A DNA stretch of 64,000 nt from JBIOJM01 sp044450785 (GCA_044450785.1 JBIOJM010000002.1:1-64000), one strand, 5' to 3'. Numbered from the stretch's first letter, positions 1 to 15,700 are shown. The notes: generated from the letters alone by a model not told the origin. Numbers and translations: made by a program.

Positions 1-1
1 C

Positions 2-780
2 CCCAGTGAGGTGGACCTCTCGCACGTCACGACCTTGAGCGGCACGACCGACAACGTCATCTTCTTCAACGCCTACTCCGGTGGGAAGCTCAGCCTCAGC
101 CACCTGGCCTCGAACCCCACCGGCCGCAACTTCTTTCAAGTCGACGGCACCGGCAGTGTGCTCGACCTCTCGGCCCTGCCCAGTATCGTTTCCGACCAGT
201 CCAGCACCTCGTTGCTCAGCGTGACCTCCGGCGGCACTTTGCTCGATCCGCTCCTGGCCACGCTCACTCGCACCGACCTGACCATTGACGGCACCGCGAC
301 GATTCCCACGGGGCAGCTCACCTCGTATACGGGCGCCACGATCACGGTCAACAGTGGCACGCCCAACTTCTCGGGCCTGACCTCGATCAATGGCGATCAA
401 GTCTTAGCCAACGGCGGCGGCGTGGTTGCGTTTCCCAATGTGACCGCCCTGTCGACCACCAACGGCCAAAACCTGTCGATCCAGGCCAGCGGCACCAGTG
501 GGCCCAACGGGACCGGAACCCCCAGTGAGGTGGACCTCTCGCACGTCACGACCTTGAGCGGCACGACCGACAACGTCATCTTCTTCAACGCCTACTCCGG
601 TGGGAAGCTCAGCCTGAGCCACCTGGCCTCGAATCCCACCGGCCGCAACTTCTTTCAAGTCAGCGGCACCGGCAGCGTGCTCGACCTCTCGGCCCTGTCC
701 AATATCGTTTCCGACCAGTCCAGCACCTCGTTGCTCAGCGTTACGTCGGGCGGCACCGTGCTCGATCCGCTCCTGACCAC
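2..780 (+). repeat. 519-bp direct repeat within the giant gene
   Basis: The segment beginning at base 2 recurs at base 521 (offset 519 bp, 173 codons) and is nearly identical for about 240 bp before diverging. It encodes the VDLSHVTTLSG beta-solenoid-like unit. The in-frame offset shows that the array extends past the left edge. Confidence 0.85.
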
Positions 781-3700
781 GCTCAACCGCACCGACGTGA
801 CGACCGACGGCACCAGCACGTTTTCGACCGCCCAGATCACCGCGTACACCGGCGGCACGATCACAGCCAACGGCGGGGTGTGGAACTACTCCGATCTCAC
901 TTCGATCAGCGGCGACGACATCTACGCGAATGACGGCGCCACGCTGGCGTTCCCCAATGTGACGAGCAGCACGGGCGTGTCGGCCTACAGCACGACGATC
1001 CAGGCCAACGGAACCGGCTCCCTCGTCGACCTGTCGCACCTGACCACCCTGAACGGCGCCCCTCCCTATGCCATCGTTTACGTCAACGCCCAGGCCGGTG
1101 GCAAGGTCGACCTCAGCAACCTGACCGCTTACACCGGCGGCTCCACGCGCATGAGCGCCGACGGCACGAACAGCGTGATCGACCTGTCGAAGCTGACCAA
1201 CTTTTTCTCCGACTCGTACTATAACTCGACACTGAGCGTGAGCAACGGCGGGACGATCGAGAGCGGCGCCCTGACCACACTCAACCGGGTCGACATCACC
1301 ACCGACGCCACCAGCGTGCTGTCGACCAAGCAGATCGCGACCTATACGGCGGGCACGATCACGGCCAACGGCGGCACGCCCGATTACAGCGGCCTGACAA
1401 CGTTCAGTGGCGACGACATCTACGCGAATAGCGGCGCCACGCTGGCGTTCCCCAATGTGACGAGCTACACCGGCGTGTCGGCCAACAGCACAACGATTCA
1501 GGCCAACGGAACCGGCTCTCTCGTCGACCTGTCGCACCTAACGACCCTGAACGGGGCCCCTCCCTATGCCATCGTTTACGTCAACGCCCAGGCCGGTGGC
1601 AAGGTCGACCTCAGCAAGCTGACCGCTTACACCGGCGGCTCCACGCAGGTCACCGCCGATGGCGCCAATAGCGTGGTCGACCTGTCGAAGCTGACCAAGT
1701 TCTTCTCCGACTCGTACTATAATTCGAAGCTGGAGGCGAAAGACGGCGGGTCGATCTTGAGCGGCGCGTTGACGACGCTCAGCCGTGCCGACCTGGAGCT
1801 CGACGACAACCTGTCCTCGATCACGACGAGCCAGATCACCACGATCGACGGTAACAACATCTACGCCAGCGGCGGCGCCATTCTGGAACTGCCCGGCGTG
1901 ACGAGTTACACCGGCGAGTCGGCCTACTCGTCGACGATCCAGGCCAACGGCGCCGGCAGCGAGGTCGACCTGTCGCACCTCACGACCCTGAACGGCGCCC
2001 CACCCTATTCCATCGTTTACGTCAATGCCCAGGCCGGCGGCAAGGTCGACCTCAGCAAGCTGACCGCCTACACCGGCGGCGCCACGCAGGTCACCGCCGA
2101 TGGCGCCAATAGCGTGGTCGACCTGTCGAAGCTGACCGACTTCTTCTCCGACTCGTACTATAACTCGAAGCTGGAGGCGAAAAACGGCGGGTCGATCTTG
2201 AGCGGCGCGTTGACGACGCTCAGCCGTGCCGACCTGGCGCTCGACGACAACCTGTCCTCGATCACGACGAGCCAGATCACCACGATCGACGGTAACAACA
2301 TCTACGCCAGCGGCGGCGCCGTTCTGGAACTGCCCGGAGTGACGAGTTACACCGGCGAGTCGGCCTACTCGTCGACGATCCAGGCCAACGGCGCCGGCAG
2401 CGAGGTCGACCTGTCGCACTTGACGACCCTGAACGGCGCCCCTCCTTATACCATCGTTTACGTCAACGCCCAAGCCGGTGGCAAGGTCGACCTCAGCAAC
2501 GTGACGGATTACACCGGCGGCTCCACGCGGGTCACCGCCGACGGTGCCAGTAGCGTGATCGACCTGTCGAAGCTGACCAACTTCTTTTCCGACTCGTACT
2601 ATAACTCGACGCTGACGGCAAGCAACGGCGGCCAACTGACGTTGAACAGCGGCACGATCTCCTTGACGCGCGTCGATGTCAGCGCGACGAGCTCGGGAAC
2701 CATCACGGCCGGCACCTTGCGACTCTTCCCGGGCAGCACCCTGTCGGGCGACAGCACGATCAACGCGAATGTCATCACGTCCGCCGCGACCAATCCCGGC
2801 GTCAACGCGGCCGGAGTTCTGACGATCGCCGGCAACTTCACCCAGTATGGGGCCGGCGCCTTGAGCGTCCAGCTCGGCGGCACAACCGCCGGCACCCAGT
2901 ATGATCAGCTCGCCGTCACCGGTGCCGTGCAGCTCAATGGCACTCTCAATGTCACTCTGGTCAATAGTTTCACGCCGCAAGTCGGCAACACGTTCTCGAT
3001 CATCACCTTCGCCTCGCGATCGGGTGAGTTTTCCACGTACAACGGCTTGAATTACAGCACCGGACACACGTTTCGCACACTCTACAGCGCGAGCGACCTG
3101 TCCCTGGTGAGCGCCTTGGCCGACATCCGCGTCTTCCCGACCACGGGTCTGCTCACCAGCAAGGCGGGCGACGCGACAAGCTTCACGGTCGTACTGGCCA
3201 CTCCACCCACGGCCGACGTGACGCTGAGCCTGAGCTCCAGCAACACGTCCGAGGGGACCGTCTCACCCGCGAGCCTGACCTTCACTTCGGCCAACTGGAA
3301 CGTGGCCCAGACCGTCATCGTCACCGGCGTCAACGACAACCAGCCGGGCAGCGTGGCCTACCAGGTTGTCTTCGCGCCTGCGGTGAGCACCGATTCCAGC
3401 TATAACGGGCTGACGACGGCTGCCGTCTCCCTCACCAACTTGCCGGACGAGGTGTCGAACATCCAGGTGGCGAATCTCGCCGTCAACCCATCGGCCGGGC
3501 TGAACAAGGGGTCCAGCCTGACGATCAACTGGAACGACTCCAACACTGGCAACCTGCCCGCGATTGCACCCTGGGACGACCAGGTGTTGATCACGAACAC
3601 GACGACCGGCGACACGTTGACCACCGCCTTGGTCCACACGGATCCGAGCGTGGACGGCGTTCTCGCTCCGGGCGGGTCGCTGGCCCGGCAGTTCGCCTTC

Positions 3701-6700
3701 ACACTGCCCACGAGCGCCGACGGCGCCGGTAACATCCAGATCACCGTGACCGCGAACGTCAACCACACCGCTTTTGAACAGGGAACCAGCCTGGTCAACT
3801 TGGACCTGCGACAGTCCCCGAATGGGTCCGATTTCCCGGCCGCGCCGAATACCCTCACCGTCGGCGGGGTGGATTTCGCCCTCGTGCCTGATGGTACCTC
3901 GACGACCAGTGTGGGCGTCCTCTTCACCGCCGGGAACGGCACTTCGTTCGACATCCCCGTGAACATCGGCGGGGCGACCACGGTCTACACGCTGATCAAC
4001 TCCGGCCAAGGGGTCTACGGCGCTACCGTCGGTACCGTCGAGTTCAAGGGCACCAACGGGGCCGACGCCGTCTTCAACCTCGTCGAGGGGACGAACATCC
4101 GCGACTACAACAACGATGGTTACAACAACACCATTGCCGCCGGCACACCTTCGGCGTCCTTCGGCAACGGCCAGGTTCGCCTCGACATGCAGACCTTTGT
4201 CCTGCCCAGTGCGTTTGCCAATGGCCGCCTGACCGACATCATCCTCGCCAGCCAGAGCGGCTACCCCCAGGGCGAGCCGTTTTTGGCGGCGACGACCGTA
4301 GCCACGGCCTCGGGGCCATCCCAGCTCGTCCTGCTCGGCAGCGGCGTCGCATCCGACGTGACGAACAACGCGACCACGACGGTCGTCTCGGGCACAGTCC
4401 TCCCCGGTCAGGTTTCCCTGGTGCTCGACCCCGGCAGCGACTCCGGGGTGAAGGGCGACGACCGGACCGACGTCACGACGCCGACCTTCGACGTGACGGT
4501 CAACGAGGGGGGCTTGATCCAGGTCGATTACAAGGGTGACGGCACCACCATCGCGATGCAGACGGTCGCCGCGGCCGGCCAGTACCAGTTCACCGCCCCG
4601 GCGTTGCCGGACGGCATCTACACCACCAAGGTCAGCTTCACACCGACCACAGGCACCGCCGCCACGGCCAGTGTCACTGTCACGATCGACACGAAAGCCC
4701 CGACGCTGCTGGCCGGCTCCTCGGTCGAGCAAGGCCCGCTCTCTACGCGCACGCTGACCTTCAGCAAGAGCATCGACGCCTCGACGATCGGCAGCTCGTC
4801 GATCCTCGTCAGCGGTCCGGGCATCATGGGTTCGGTCCAGCCGGCCTCGGTCATCGGGTCGGGCACCACCTACGTCGTGACTTTGATGAGCCCGCTCACC
4901 AAGGGGGGCACCTACACGTTACAGCTCGCCGCCGGCATTGCCGACCTCGCGGGCAACATGCTCGGCTCTGGCGTCGTCGACACCTTCCAGCTCACTCCCG
5001 ACACGACGCCGCCGGTCGTCGCCGCGGTGTCGCCCTCAGGGCCGACCAGCGCCAACGTGTCGAGCCTCACCGTCACCTTCAACAAGGCCATCGACGCCAG
5101 CACCTTCACCAGCGGCGAGGTGAGCATCACCGGGCCGAACGGGGCGATACCCACCGCCTCGATCACGGTCACCGAGATCGACGCCGCCGACTACACGGTC
5201 GGCTTCCCCACGCAGACCCAGGAGGCCACCTACGACGTCAGCATCGGTGGGCCGGGCGTGCTCGACATCTCCGGCAACGCGATGACGGCCGCCTACCAGA
5301 CCAGCTTCGTCATCGACCGCACCGCCCCGGCGGTCGTATCCGTCACCCCGACCGGCACCGTCAACGACGTCGTCGATCAAGTGGATGTGACCTTCAACAA
5401 GCTGATGAACACGTCCACCCTCAATGCCGCGAACATCACGGTGACCGGCCCCGGCGGTGCCATCACGGTCGGACAAGGCTATCTCGAGAGCGGCACGACG
5501 TACCTCATCCCATTCGCCACCCAGCGGGCCAACGGTTCCTACCAGCTCACGGTCGGCGCCGGCGTTCAGGACCTGGCGGGTACCCCGCTCGGCGGCAGCG
5601 GCTACCAGACCACCTTCACCGTGTCGCTGCCCGACCTCGTCGTCAACTCGGTCATGCCGTCGGTCAGCTCCGCCCACTTCGGCGACACGCTGAGCGTGAG
5701 CTGGAACGTCAGCAACAACGGCACGGCGGGCGCGACGGGGCCGTGGTTCGATAACGTCTACCTGTCACCGATCCCCACGCTCGGCGCCGGCGCCATCTTT
5801 CTCAACTCCTTCACCGCGGAACAGTCAACGACCCTTGCTCCGGCCGGGGATTACAACGGCCAGGCGACCGTCCAGTTGCCGGTCAACTCGTTCACCACGG
5901 CGGGTACCTACTACCTGGTCGTGGTCGCCGACGCCGGCGGTGTGGTGAACGAGTCGGACGTGACCACGCAAGTCAACAGCTCGCCGATCACCCTGGCCGT
6001 GGCGCTGCCCCCGGATTTGAGCGCATCGTCGGTCACGTCGTCGCTGACGTCGGGGCAGCCCGGCCAGTCGGAGACGGTGACGTGGGAAGTTCAGAACGTC
6101 GGCGGCGCGCCGGCGACCGGCTCCTGGACGGATGACGTCTACCTCTCGCCGGACGGCCAGCTCGCCGACGCCACGCTGCTCGGTTCACAGAGCCAGAGCG
6201 CCGGTCTCGCGGTCAACGGCTCCTATACCGGGACGGTCACCGCCACGCTGCCGAGCACTCTCGCCGACGGCAATTACCAGGTCATCGTGGTGGCCGACGC
6301 CGGCGACGCCGTCGCCACCGACCCCAACCGGGCCAACAACGAGAGCAGCGCCCCTCAACCCCTGACCTGCGGTCACGTCGATCTCGTCCCGACGATCAAG
6401 TCCGCCACCACCACCGCCACGTCCGGCGACCTGCTGGCGGTGCAATGGTCCACGTCCAACGACGGCACCGCCCCCACCTTGAGCGGGTGGGTCGATCGCG
6501 CCTACCTCTCGACCACCAGCCAGGTCACGGGCGGCTCCCTTCTCCTGGGCGAGGTGCCGTTCGCCGGGCCGCTCGCCCCCGGGCAGAGCGTCACCGGCTC
6601 GGCCAGCGCGACCATCCCGCTCGGCGACCAGGGCACTTACCAGATCATTGTCGTCGCCGACGCGGCCAACCAGCTCATCGAGCCGAACGGCACGGCGAAC

Positions 6701-9700
6701 ACCGCCACCCAGGCGGTCAACATTACCCTCGCCCCCTACGCCGACCTGGCCGTCAGCAACGTCACCGCCCCCGCGCAGACCATCGGCGACCCCGCCTACC
6801 CGACGATCTCCTGGACGGTCACCAACGTCGGCACCGGCGTTGGCCAGACGACCACATGGACCGACGCGATCATCGCCTCGCCGACCGACAACGTCGCTGA
6901 CCCCAGCGCCGTCGTGTTGGGCGAGTACCCTCACACCGGCGGGCTGGCCCCCGGTACGGGCTACACCCAGACGCAGATCGTCCAGATGCCGCCGGGCTTC
7001 ACCGGCCGCTATCACCTGTTCGTCGAGACCGACGTCGATGACGTGGTGTTCGAGAACGGCCTCAAGGCCAACAACGTCGCCCAAGCCCCCAACAATTTCG
7101 ACGTGATGCCGATCCCTTACGCGGACCTCGTCGTCTCATCGATCGTCGTCCCGCAGCCGGCCGGCAGCAGTCAGCCGCTCGACGTCACCTGGACCGTGAC
7201 GAACCAGGGCATCGGCCTGACCAGCGTGCCGAGCTGGGACGACGACCTGGCGCTGGCGAGCGACCCGGCCGGCAAGAACATTGTCAAGGACTACGGCCTG
7301 TTCAATCACCTTGGCCCCATCGGTCCCAGCGGCAATTACGTGCGCACGGCGCAGGTCACGCTGCCGGACGGGCTCTCCGGCACCTACTACTTCGTCGTCA
7401 CCGCGGCCGCGAGCAACCCTCCGTTCGAGTTCATCTACGGGAATGGCACCGATAACGTCACGGTCTCGGCCCCGTTCACGATCACTCTCACGCCACCGCC
7501 CGACCTCACCGTCACGGGCGTCAGCGCCCCGACGACGGCTCAGGAAGGGAGCAGCATCCAGGTGAGCTGGTCCGTGCAGAACGTGGGCGCCGGCGCCGCC
7601 GGCGGCACCTGGCAGGACGAGGTCGTGCTGCAACAGGCCGGCCAGCCCAATTCCCAGTTCCTGGTGATGGGCACATTCGATAACTTCAGCGGGCTGGCGG
7701 CCGGCAAGACCTACAGCCGCACCGAGGTGCTCACCGTGCCGGTGCACATCAGCGGCCTGTACAACGTCGAGGTCATCACCAACTTCGACGGCGCCTTGTT
7801 CGAGAACGGGGCGACCGCCAACAACGCCGGCATCGCGCCCCAGCCCCTCACCGTCACCGTCATGCCGCGGCCCGATCTCCAGGTCGCCGAGATCGACGCT
7901 CCCACGCGGGTGGATGCCGGCGGCACATTCTCCGTGACATATGTCGTCGTCAACCAGGGAACCGCCCCCACGACCAACAACTGGGATGACAAGATCTACC
8001 TGTCGCTGACACCGCAGGTCGAAGATGACTCGATCCTGATCCAGGACCTGCCCAACCAGGCGGCCCTCGGCATCGGCGACGAATACAAGGCGACGACCGT
8101 CCCCGTCGTCGTGCCGGAGCGTTATCGCGGCCAAGTCTACGTCATTGTGGACGTCGATGCCAATCACGTGGTCGATCAGTGGCCCAACGGGTCGCACGAC
8201 CTCATGTACCAGGCGGTCTACGTCAACCCGCTGCCGCTGCCCGACCTGGTAGTGAGCAACGTCGTTGCCCCGGACCAGGAGATCGCCGGCACCACGTTCA
8301 ATGTCAGCTTCACGGTCACGAACTTGGGCGCCGGCCCGACCCTGGTGGATAACTGGACCGACGCGGTCTGGCTGACGCGCGACAAGACCCGGCCGATCCC
8401 GGCCCAGGGCGACATCCTGCTGACGCAGGTCACGCACACCGGCAGCCTGGTCGTGCTGGCAGGCTACGATGAGACCATCAGCGTGACCCTGCCCGTCAAC
8501 CTCGACCCAGGAACCTACTACGTCACCCCCTGGACCGACATGTACTCGACCGTTCTCCAGGATACGCTCGCGGTCAACGTCAACCCCGACGACCCCAACA
8601 ACTTCCAGAGCGACAACTACAAGGCGCGGCCGATCGGCATCCTGGCACCGCTGCCGGACCTCGTCGTCACCGCACTCGCCGCCCCCCAGCAGGCCCATGG
8701 CGGCGACAACGTCACGGTCTCCTGGACCGTGCAGAACACCGGCAACGGGGTTGCCCAGCCGACCGGCTGGATCGATACCGTCTACCTGACGAACGACCCC
8801 ACCAACCCCCTCGACCAGAACGCCACCACCCTCACGCTTGGCTCGGTTGAACACGACAGTGTGCTCAACTCCGACGCCGCTTACAACGCCAGCCTGAGCG
8901 TCCTACTGTCGCCATCCGCCGTGGGGCAGTCCTTCGTGGTCTACACCGACGCCCCGCAACCGAGCGGCGATCCCAAGTTCAACATCGTCAAGGAGGTCGA
9001 CGAGACCAACAACCTGAAGGCGGTCGCCACCAACGTCACTCCGGTGCCGGCGGACCTGGTCGTCACCAACGTGTCCATCCCGCAGGTGAACTACTCCGGT
9101 GAGAAGATGACGTTCACCTACACGGTCCAGAACCAGGGCCCGAACCAGGTGTGGCCGGGCACAAACTACTGGACCGACTTCATCTGGTTGTCCGCCGACC
9201 CGACCTTCAACCGCTATCGCGCCTCGTTCCTCGGTCAGACGACGCACTTCCAGGATCAGCCGCTGCAGCCGGGCGCAAGCTATAACGTCAGCTTCACGGC
9301 CACCCTGCCCCCCGGCACCGGCGGCCACTACTACCTCTACATCGACCTCGACGCCCACAACGACCTTCCGCCCGGCCTCTATACCTACCAGGCGCGGCTG
9401 GAGACGACTGACTGGTGGCCGGCCGACACCGGCGACAACTCCTACTGGCTAAGCCAGTTCGACCACTGGGCGTTCGAGGACCCCAATAACAACCGCATCG
9501 CGACGCCGTTCGACATCATCTACCGCGAGCCGGACCTCAAGGTGACGAACATCACCGTGCCGTCCAACGTCACCTCCGGCGAGACCATCCCGATCACCTA
9601 CACGGTGACCAACCAGGGGACCCGCGCCACTCGCACCGACAGTTGGACGGACCGCATCTTCCTGTCACAGGATCCCTCCCTCGACATCTACGACACCGTG

Positions 9701-12700
9701 CTGGGCGATTCCGGTTACGGCCAGGTCCTGCCGGCCGGCAGCTCATACACAGAGACTGTCAACGTTCGCGTCCCCGACGGCATCCAGGGGACCTTTTACG
9801 TCCTGGTCTACGCCGATTCCGATGCTTTCACCGATTATTCGGTGCAGAGCAACATCGGCTACGGCCTGTATGGCGTGGGGATCGGCGCGACCAACGAGCT
9901 GGACCCCTACGACCTGGTGTCGTCGTCGGTGCGCAGCCTGGGCCGCGGCCATGTGCCCCAGTACGAGCAGGAGGCCGACAAGCTCTCTTCGGTCGCGATG
10001 CCCGTCACGCTGGCCCCGGCGCCCGATCTGCAGGTGACCGCCGTCAGCACCGACGCGAGCGCGGGCCACGTCTACCAGGGCCAGACGCTGAACGTCACCT
10101 ACACCGTTTCCAACGTCGGCGCCGGCACGCCGCCGACCATGCCGACGTGGGACGACCTGATCTACTTCTCGGCCGACACCAACCTCGACCTCAAGGCTGA
10201 CCGCTACCTGGGAGAGGTCATCCACACGGGTGGCCTGGCCGGCGGCGGCTCGTATAACGTCACGACCCAGGTGCAGGTGCCGACGGACCTCAGCGGGCCG
10301 TATTACGTGTTCGTCATCACCGACCCACCCACGGACAGCGCCATCGGCAAGGTGTTCGAGGGGGGCGGGGCCAACGAGGACAACAACAGCCTGTACCTCG
10401 CACCGCCGCTGGTCATCGACCCGCCGCCGCCGAGCCAGCTCGTCGTCACCAGCATCACGCTGCCCAACCCGCCCACGGTGAAATCGGGCGACCCCCTGAC
10501 CGTGAGCTGGGTAGTCGAGGAGGATAGCGCCACCAACCCCGCGCCGGGAAGCTGGTCCGACGCGGTCTACCTGGGCACCGGGACCACCTGGAACATCTCC
10601 GACGTCTACCTGGGGACGGTAGAGCACCAGGGTACTCTCCAACCCGGCGGCAGCTACACCGGCTCGCTGACGACGAACGTGCCATCGACTTCCCCGGGTC
10701 AGTACCACATCATCGTCCGCACCGACATCTTCAACCAGCTCCGGCTACCGGCGGGGGTGCCGGTTTCGAGCAAGACGACGGCGTCCGCCGGCCTGCTCAC
10801 CGTGGCGGTGGACAGCCTGACCCTGGGCGTCTCCTACGCGACCACACTCTCCACCGGGCAGGAGCGACTGCTGCAGGTCACCGTGCCCCAGGGGGCGACG
10901 CTGCGCGTCACCTTGAGCTCCAATGCCGCCGGCGCGGCCAATGAAATCTTCATCAAGCAAGGGGCCGCCCCGACCGACTCGGTCTACGACGCCGCCTACC
11001 AGGGCGGCCTGGCCCCCACCCAGGATGCGATCGTTCCGTCCACGATCCCTGGCGTCTACTACGTCTTGATCCGCGGCCACTCCGAGCCGGCCGACGACAC
11101 GCCCGTCACCGTCCTGGCCGAGCTGCTGCCGTTGTCGATCACGAACGTCCAGACCGACCAGGGGGGCGACAGCAAGTACGTCACCACCACGATCAGCGGC
11201 GCCCAGTTCCAGCCCAATGCGATCGTCAAGCTGGTCATGCCCGGCATCGCCGAGTACCAACCGCTCACGACGGACTTCGTCAACAGCACCGAGATCATCG
11301 CCGAGTTCGACCTGACCGACGCGCCGCACGGCCTGTATGACGTCCAGGTGACCAACCCTGACGGCACGATGGCCATCCAAGCCTACCGTTTTGAGGTCGA
11401 GCAGACCGTCGCGCCCGACGTGACGATCGGCCTGGGCGGGCCGCGCTTCATCCTGGCCGGCGACAGCGGCACCTACAGCGTGGCACTCGAGAACCTGGGC
11501 AACATCAACGCGCCCTACGTCGAGTTCAACGTCGGCATTCCCGAGCTGAGCAACGCCCAACCGCTCGACCCCAGCAACCCTCTGGTCGCGCCGCCCATCA
11601 ACGTCAACGTCTACGGCCTGCCGTACGTGGAGTTCAACACCAACCTGTCCGGCGCGCCGCCGGACACCAGCCTGACCTCGGACGTGCCGTACGCCACCCT
11701 CCAGGCGCAGGCAGACACGGCCGCCAGCAACGGCCACATCCAGGCGCCGGGCTACCTGTTCAACGAGGCCGCCGGCGGCTTCACCGGCTTCACGTTCGAC
11801 GTGACCACCTACCCCGGCCTGGCGGCGATGAACGACCACAACTTCGACGCGCTAAAAGCCGAGATCTATGCCGCGTTTCCGCAGTACGCCAAGGAAGGCA
11901 TACTCGACAATGGTCCGCAGGGCCTCGACCTGATCCAGCCCGGCCTGTACGCGACCTATGAAGAGTTCGGCGCGATCCCGTCTGCTCTCGTCATCCCCTA
12001 CATCCCGTTTCAGTTTGACATCAACGCGTCGGCGACAACGCTGACGCGCGCCGAGTTCGTGGCCCAGTCGATCGGGCAGGCCGACCAGCTTCGGACCGCG
12101 ATCCTCGCCGACAGCACGGCGCCGACGGCGCTCCAGAACCTGGCCGCCGACCAGACCACGTGGGAAAACCTCTACCTGGCGTCGCTGGAACAGGCGGGCG
12201 TGCTGCTCCCGGACGGCACCACCCCGCCGGTCAGCCAGGACCCGCTCATCATGAGCGTGATGGCGACGTTGGCCACCGGGGTCCTCGCCGGCCCGGCCGG
12301 GAGCGGCATCGTCTCCAGCGGCAACGTGTCCACGTTCTTCAGCGAGCTCCTCAACTGGTATGGCAACAACATCGACCAAACGGCGCCTGCAGCCGGCTAC
12401 AATAGCCACGGCAATCCCATCGCCGTCCTGCCGACCTCCAGTCAGTTCAACCTGAACGCGCAGTTGCCGACCACCTTCGAGGACTTCAACGTCTACGTCC
12501 CGTGGGTCGCGTGGAACGCCCGCGCCAACCTGCCGCCGTCGTTCCAGATCAACAGCGTCCAGGAGGTCAACGGGCTGCCCGTCATCCCACTCAACCTGGA
12601 CCAGTACATCAACAACGCCGGGCAGGACGCCGGCCTGGCGTCGATGACCGGCCCGTTCACGGCCGAGAACAACGGTTTCATCCCCACCGGGCAGGCGCTG

Positions 12701-15700
12701 CCGTTCACCGTCAACTTCCAGAACGACCCCCAGGCGTCGACCACGCCGGGCCAGATCCGGATCACCACCCAGCTCGACCCCAACCTGGACCCGCGCACCT
12801 TCCGGCTGGGCGACATTCAGGTCGGCAACATCGATGTCCACATCCCCAGCAATTTGGGGCTGTTCCAGGGCGACTTCGACTTCACGCAGACGAAGGGATT
12901 CATCCTTCGTGTCAGCGCCGGCGTCGACCTCCAGACGGGCACGGCGACCTGGCTGCTCGAGGCCATCGACCCACTGACCGGCCTGGTGATCACCGACCCG
13001 AGCAAGGGCCTGCTCCCACCCAACAACGCCGAGGGCGCGGGCGCCGGCTTCGTCACCTACACCGTGCAGCCCCTGAATACCGCGGCGACAGGCGCCAAGA
13101 TCAGCGCGACGGCGACGGTCCTGTTCAGCAACGCACCGCCGCAGGACACGGCCCCGCTGACCTACACGCTCGACACGGTCGCCCCCACCACCCAGTTGAC
13201 GGTCTCTCAGTTGGGCGCCACCCCCAACTACCAGGTGACGTGGAGCAGTACCGACGACGCTGCCGGCTCGGGCGTCAAGTACGTGACGCTCTACGTTGCG
13301 GAGGACGGCGGCTCCTACCAGATCTGGCAAGACCAGGTGACCATGGCGTCCGGCACCATGATCTACCAGGGCCAGGCCGGGCACACCTACACCTTCCTGG
13401 CGCTGGCCACCGACGTGGCCGGCAACCACGAGCTGCCGCCCGCGGGGGCCAACGCGCCCCAGGACACCACCACGGTCAACCTGGGCGCCCTGCCGACGGT
13501 CCCCAGCACCACTCCGCCCAACTTCGGCATCCCGCCCGCGCCGACCGTCAAGCCTTCGACCAACCCGCTGTTCACGCAGGCCCAGCAGGAGGTACCCAAT
13601 GCACCGCCGGCCAGCAACCCCTCCGAGTTCATGACGGTGCTGCAGCCGTTCCAGGCCCAGTCGTTCTCCACGGGCTTCGACCAGAGCGACGGCATCCTCG
13701 GGCCGATGGCCATCGCCCAGGCGCCCGACGGCAGCTTCGTCATCAGCGGCGGCGCGTCGCGCAACGAGCTGTTCAGCATCCCGGATAACGGTGGACCGGC
13801 CGGTACCCCGCTCATCACCCTGCCCTACCAGATCTACGCGCTGGCCTTCGACAACAAGGGCGACCTGTGGGCGACGACCGGCGGCGGCCCGCTCCTGCAG
13901 CTCGACCCGACCTCGGGCGCCATCGTCAATGAGTTCGGCGACGGCGTCACCCTGGCCCTCGCCGTCGACCCGAAGACTGACCAGCTCTACGTCTCGTCTG
14001 CCAAGGGCGTCGAGATCTTCGACCCGACCAACGACACCTTTACCCAGTACAGCCGCGACCAGAACCTGCGCGTCTCCAGCCTGGCGTTCGATGCGGACGG
14101 GAACCTGTGGGCCGTCACGTGGCCCGACGCACGGCAGGTCGTGGAATTCGATGACCACGCCCGCGCGCAGGTCATGCTCACCTTCAGCTCGGACATCCAG
14201 TCGATTGCTTTCGGCCGCCAGGGGACCAATCTGGACAACCTCCTGTTCGTCTCGCATGACGACGCCCCGAACACGCCGCCGGGAACCGTCGCCCCGACAC
14301 CCAGCGAGCTGACGATGGTCGACGTCGCCACGCTGCAGCAGGTACCGTTGGCCCAGGGCGGCACCCGCGGGTTCGCCGTCTTCGCCACCTCGGATGGGCG
14401 GGTCTTGATCAGCCAGTCGCACGAGGTGGACGTGCTCGAGCCGGTGGTCCCCCCCGCCGTCATCGCCGTCAACCCACCTCCGGACAGCATCGCGGCGCTG
14501 CCGCTGGCAATCATCGACGTGATCTTCGACCAGGACATGTTCGCCGGCCCCGCCACCGACTCGTCGTCGGTGACCGACCCGGCGAACTACACCCTCGCCG
14601 GCCAGGCAACGGGCCGCGCCACGATCCTGTCCGTCCAGTATGATTCCAGCACCAGGACGGCGGTGCTCCTCTTATCCAGGCTGACCGCCGACCAGTACAC
14701 CCTGACGGTCGGCGACTCGATCACGAGCGCCAACAGCATGTCGCTCCTGGCGCCGTATGTCAGCCACTTCACGGCGGTCAGCGATCTGTCGCCGTACGTC
14801 AAGCTCACCTTCATCGACACCCGCTCCGACCGGGCCGACGGCACGGTGTCCTACGACGTGTCCATCCAGAACACAAGCATCTTCAGCCTGTTCACGCCGC
14901 TGTTCCTGATACTTGACCCGGCGCAGGGTTTCACCGGCGCCCCGCAGAACGCCACACAGAGCGCGAGCGGGAGCTGGCTCATCAGCTTGAACGCGACCGT
15001 CCCCGACGGCGTCGAGCTGCTCCCGGGCCAGAGCACGACGGGCGAAACCCTCACCGTCAACGACCCGAACGCGTTTGTGATCGCCTACACCGCCGAGGTC
15101 TCGGGCACGCCTCCCGGCGCTAGCGCCCCGGTGTTCGACAGCACGCCCGTGACCAGTGTGACGGCGGGGTCTGGCTACACTTACCAGGCCAAGGCCCACG
15201 ACCCGGACGGCTCGACGCCCGGCTTCGTGCTCGCGAGCGGGCCGGCCGGCATGACGGTGGACCCGGCGACGGGCCTGGTCACCTGGAACACAACGCCCAC
15301 CAGCCCGGCGTCCGTGTCGATCATCCTCGACGCCTACGACCCCAGCGGCAGCTTCACACAGCAGTTGTTCCAGATCCAGGTTGCCGGCGGCAGTCACGCC
15401 CCGGTCATCAGCCCGTTGCCATCCCAGGTTTCCGGCCGGGAAAGCCTGCCGCTGGTTCTGACCGTGAGCGCCACCGACCCCGACGGCCGGCAACTCGTCT
15501 ACTGGGCCGATCACCTGCCCGGCGGCGCGTCGTTCGACCCGTCCACCCACACCCTGCTCTGGAAGCCGGGCTACGGCCAGGCCGGCACGTACAACGACGT
15601 GACCTTCTACGTCAGCGACGGTGTGAGCACCGTCAGCACCAGCATCGCGCTCTTGATCTCCAGCGCCCCGCCGCCGCCGCAACTGGCCGCCGTGCCGGAC

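Noticed and set aside
1..2640. Regular repeats as a possible CRISPR array
   Set aside because: Units are 441-519 bp, in frame, and encode a recognisable protein repeat; there are no short repeats with unique spacers.
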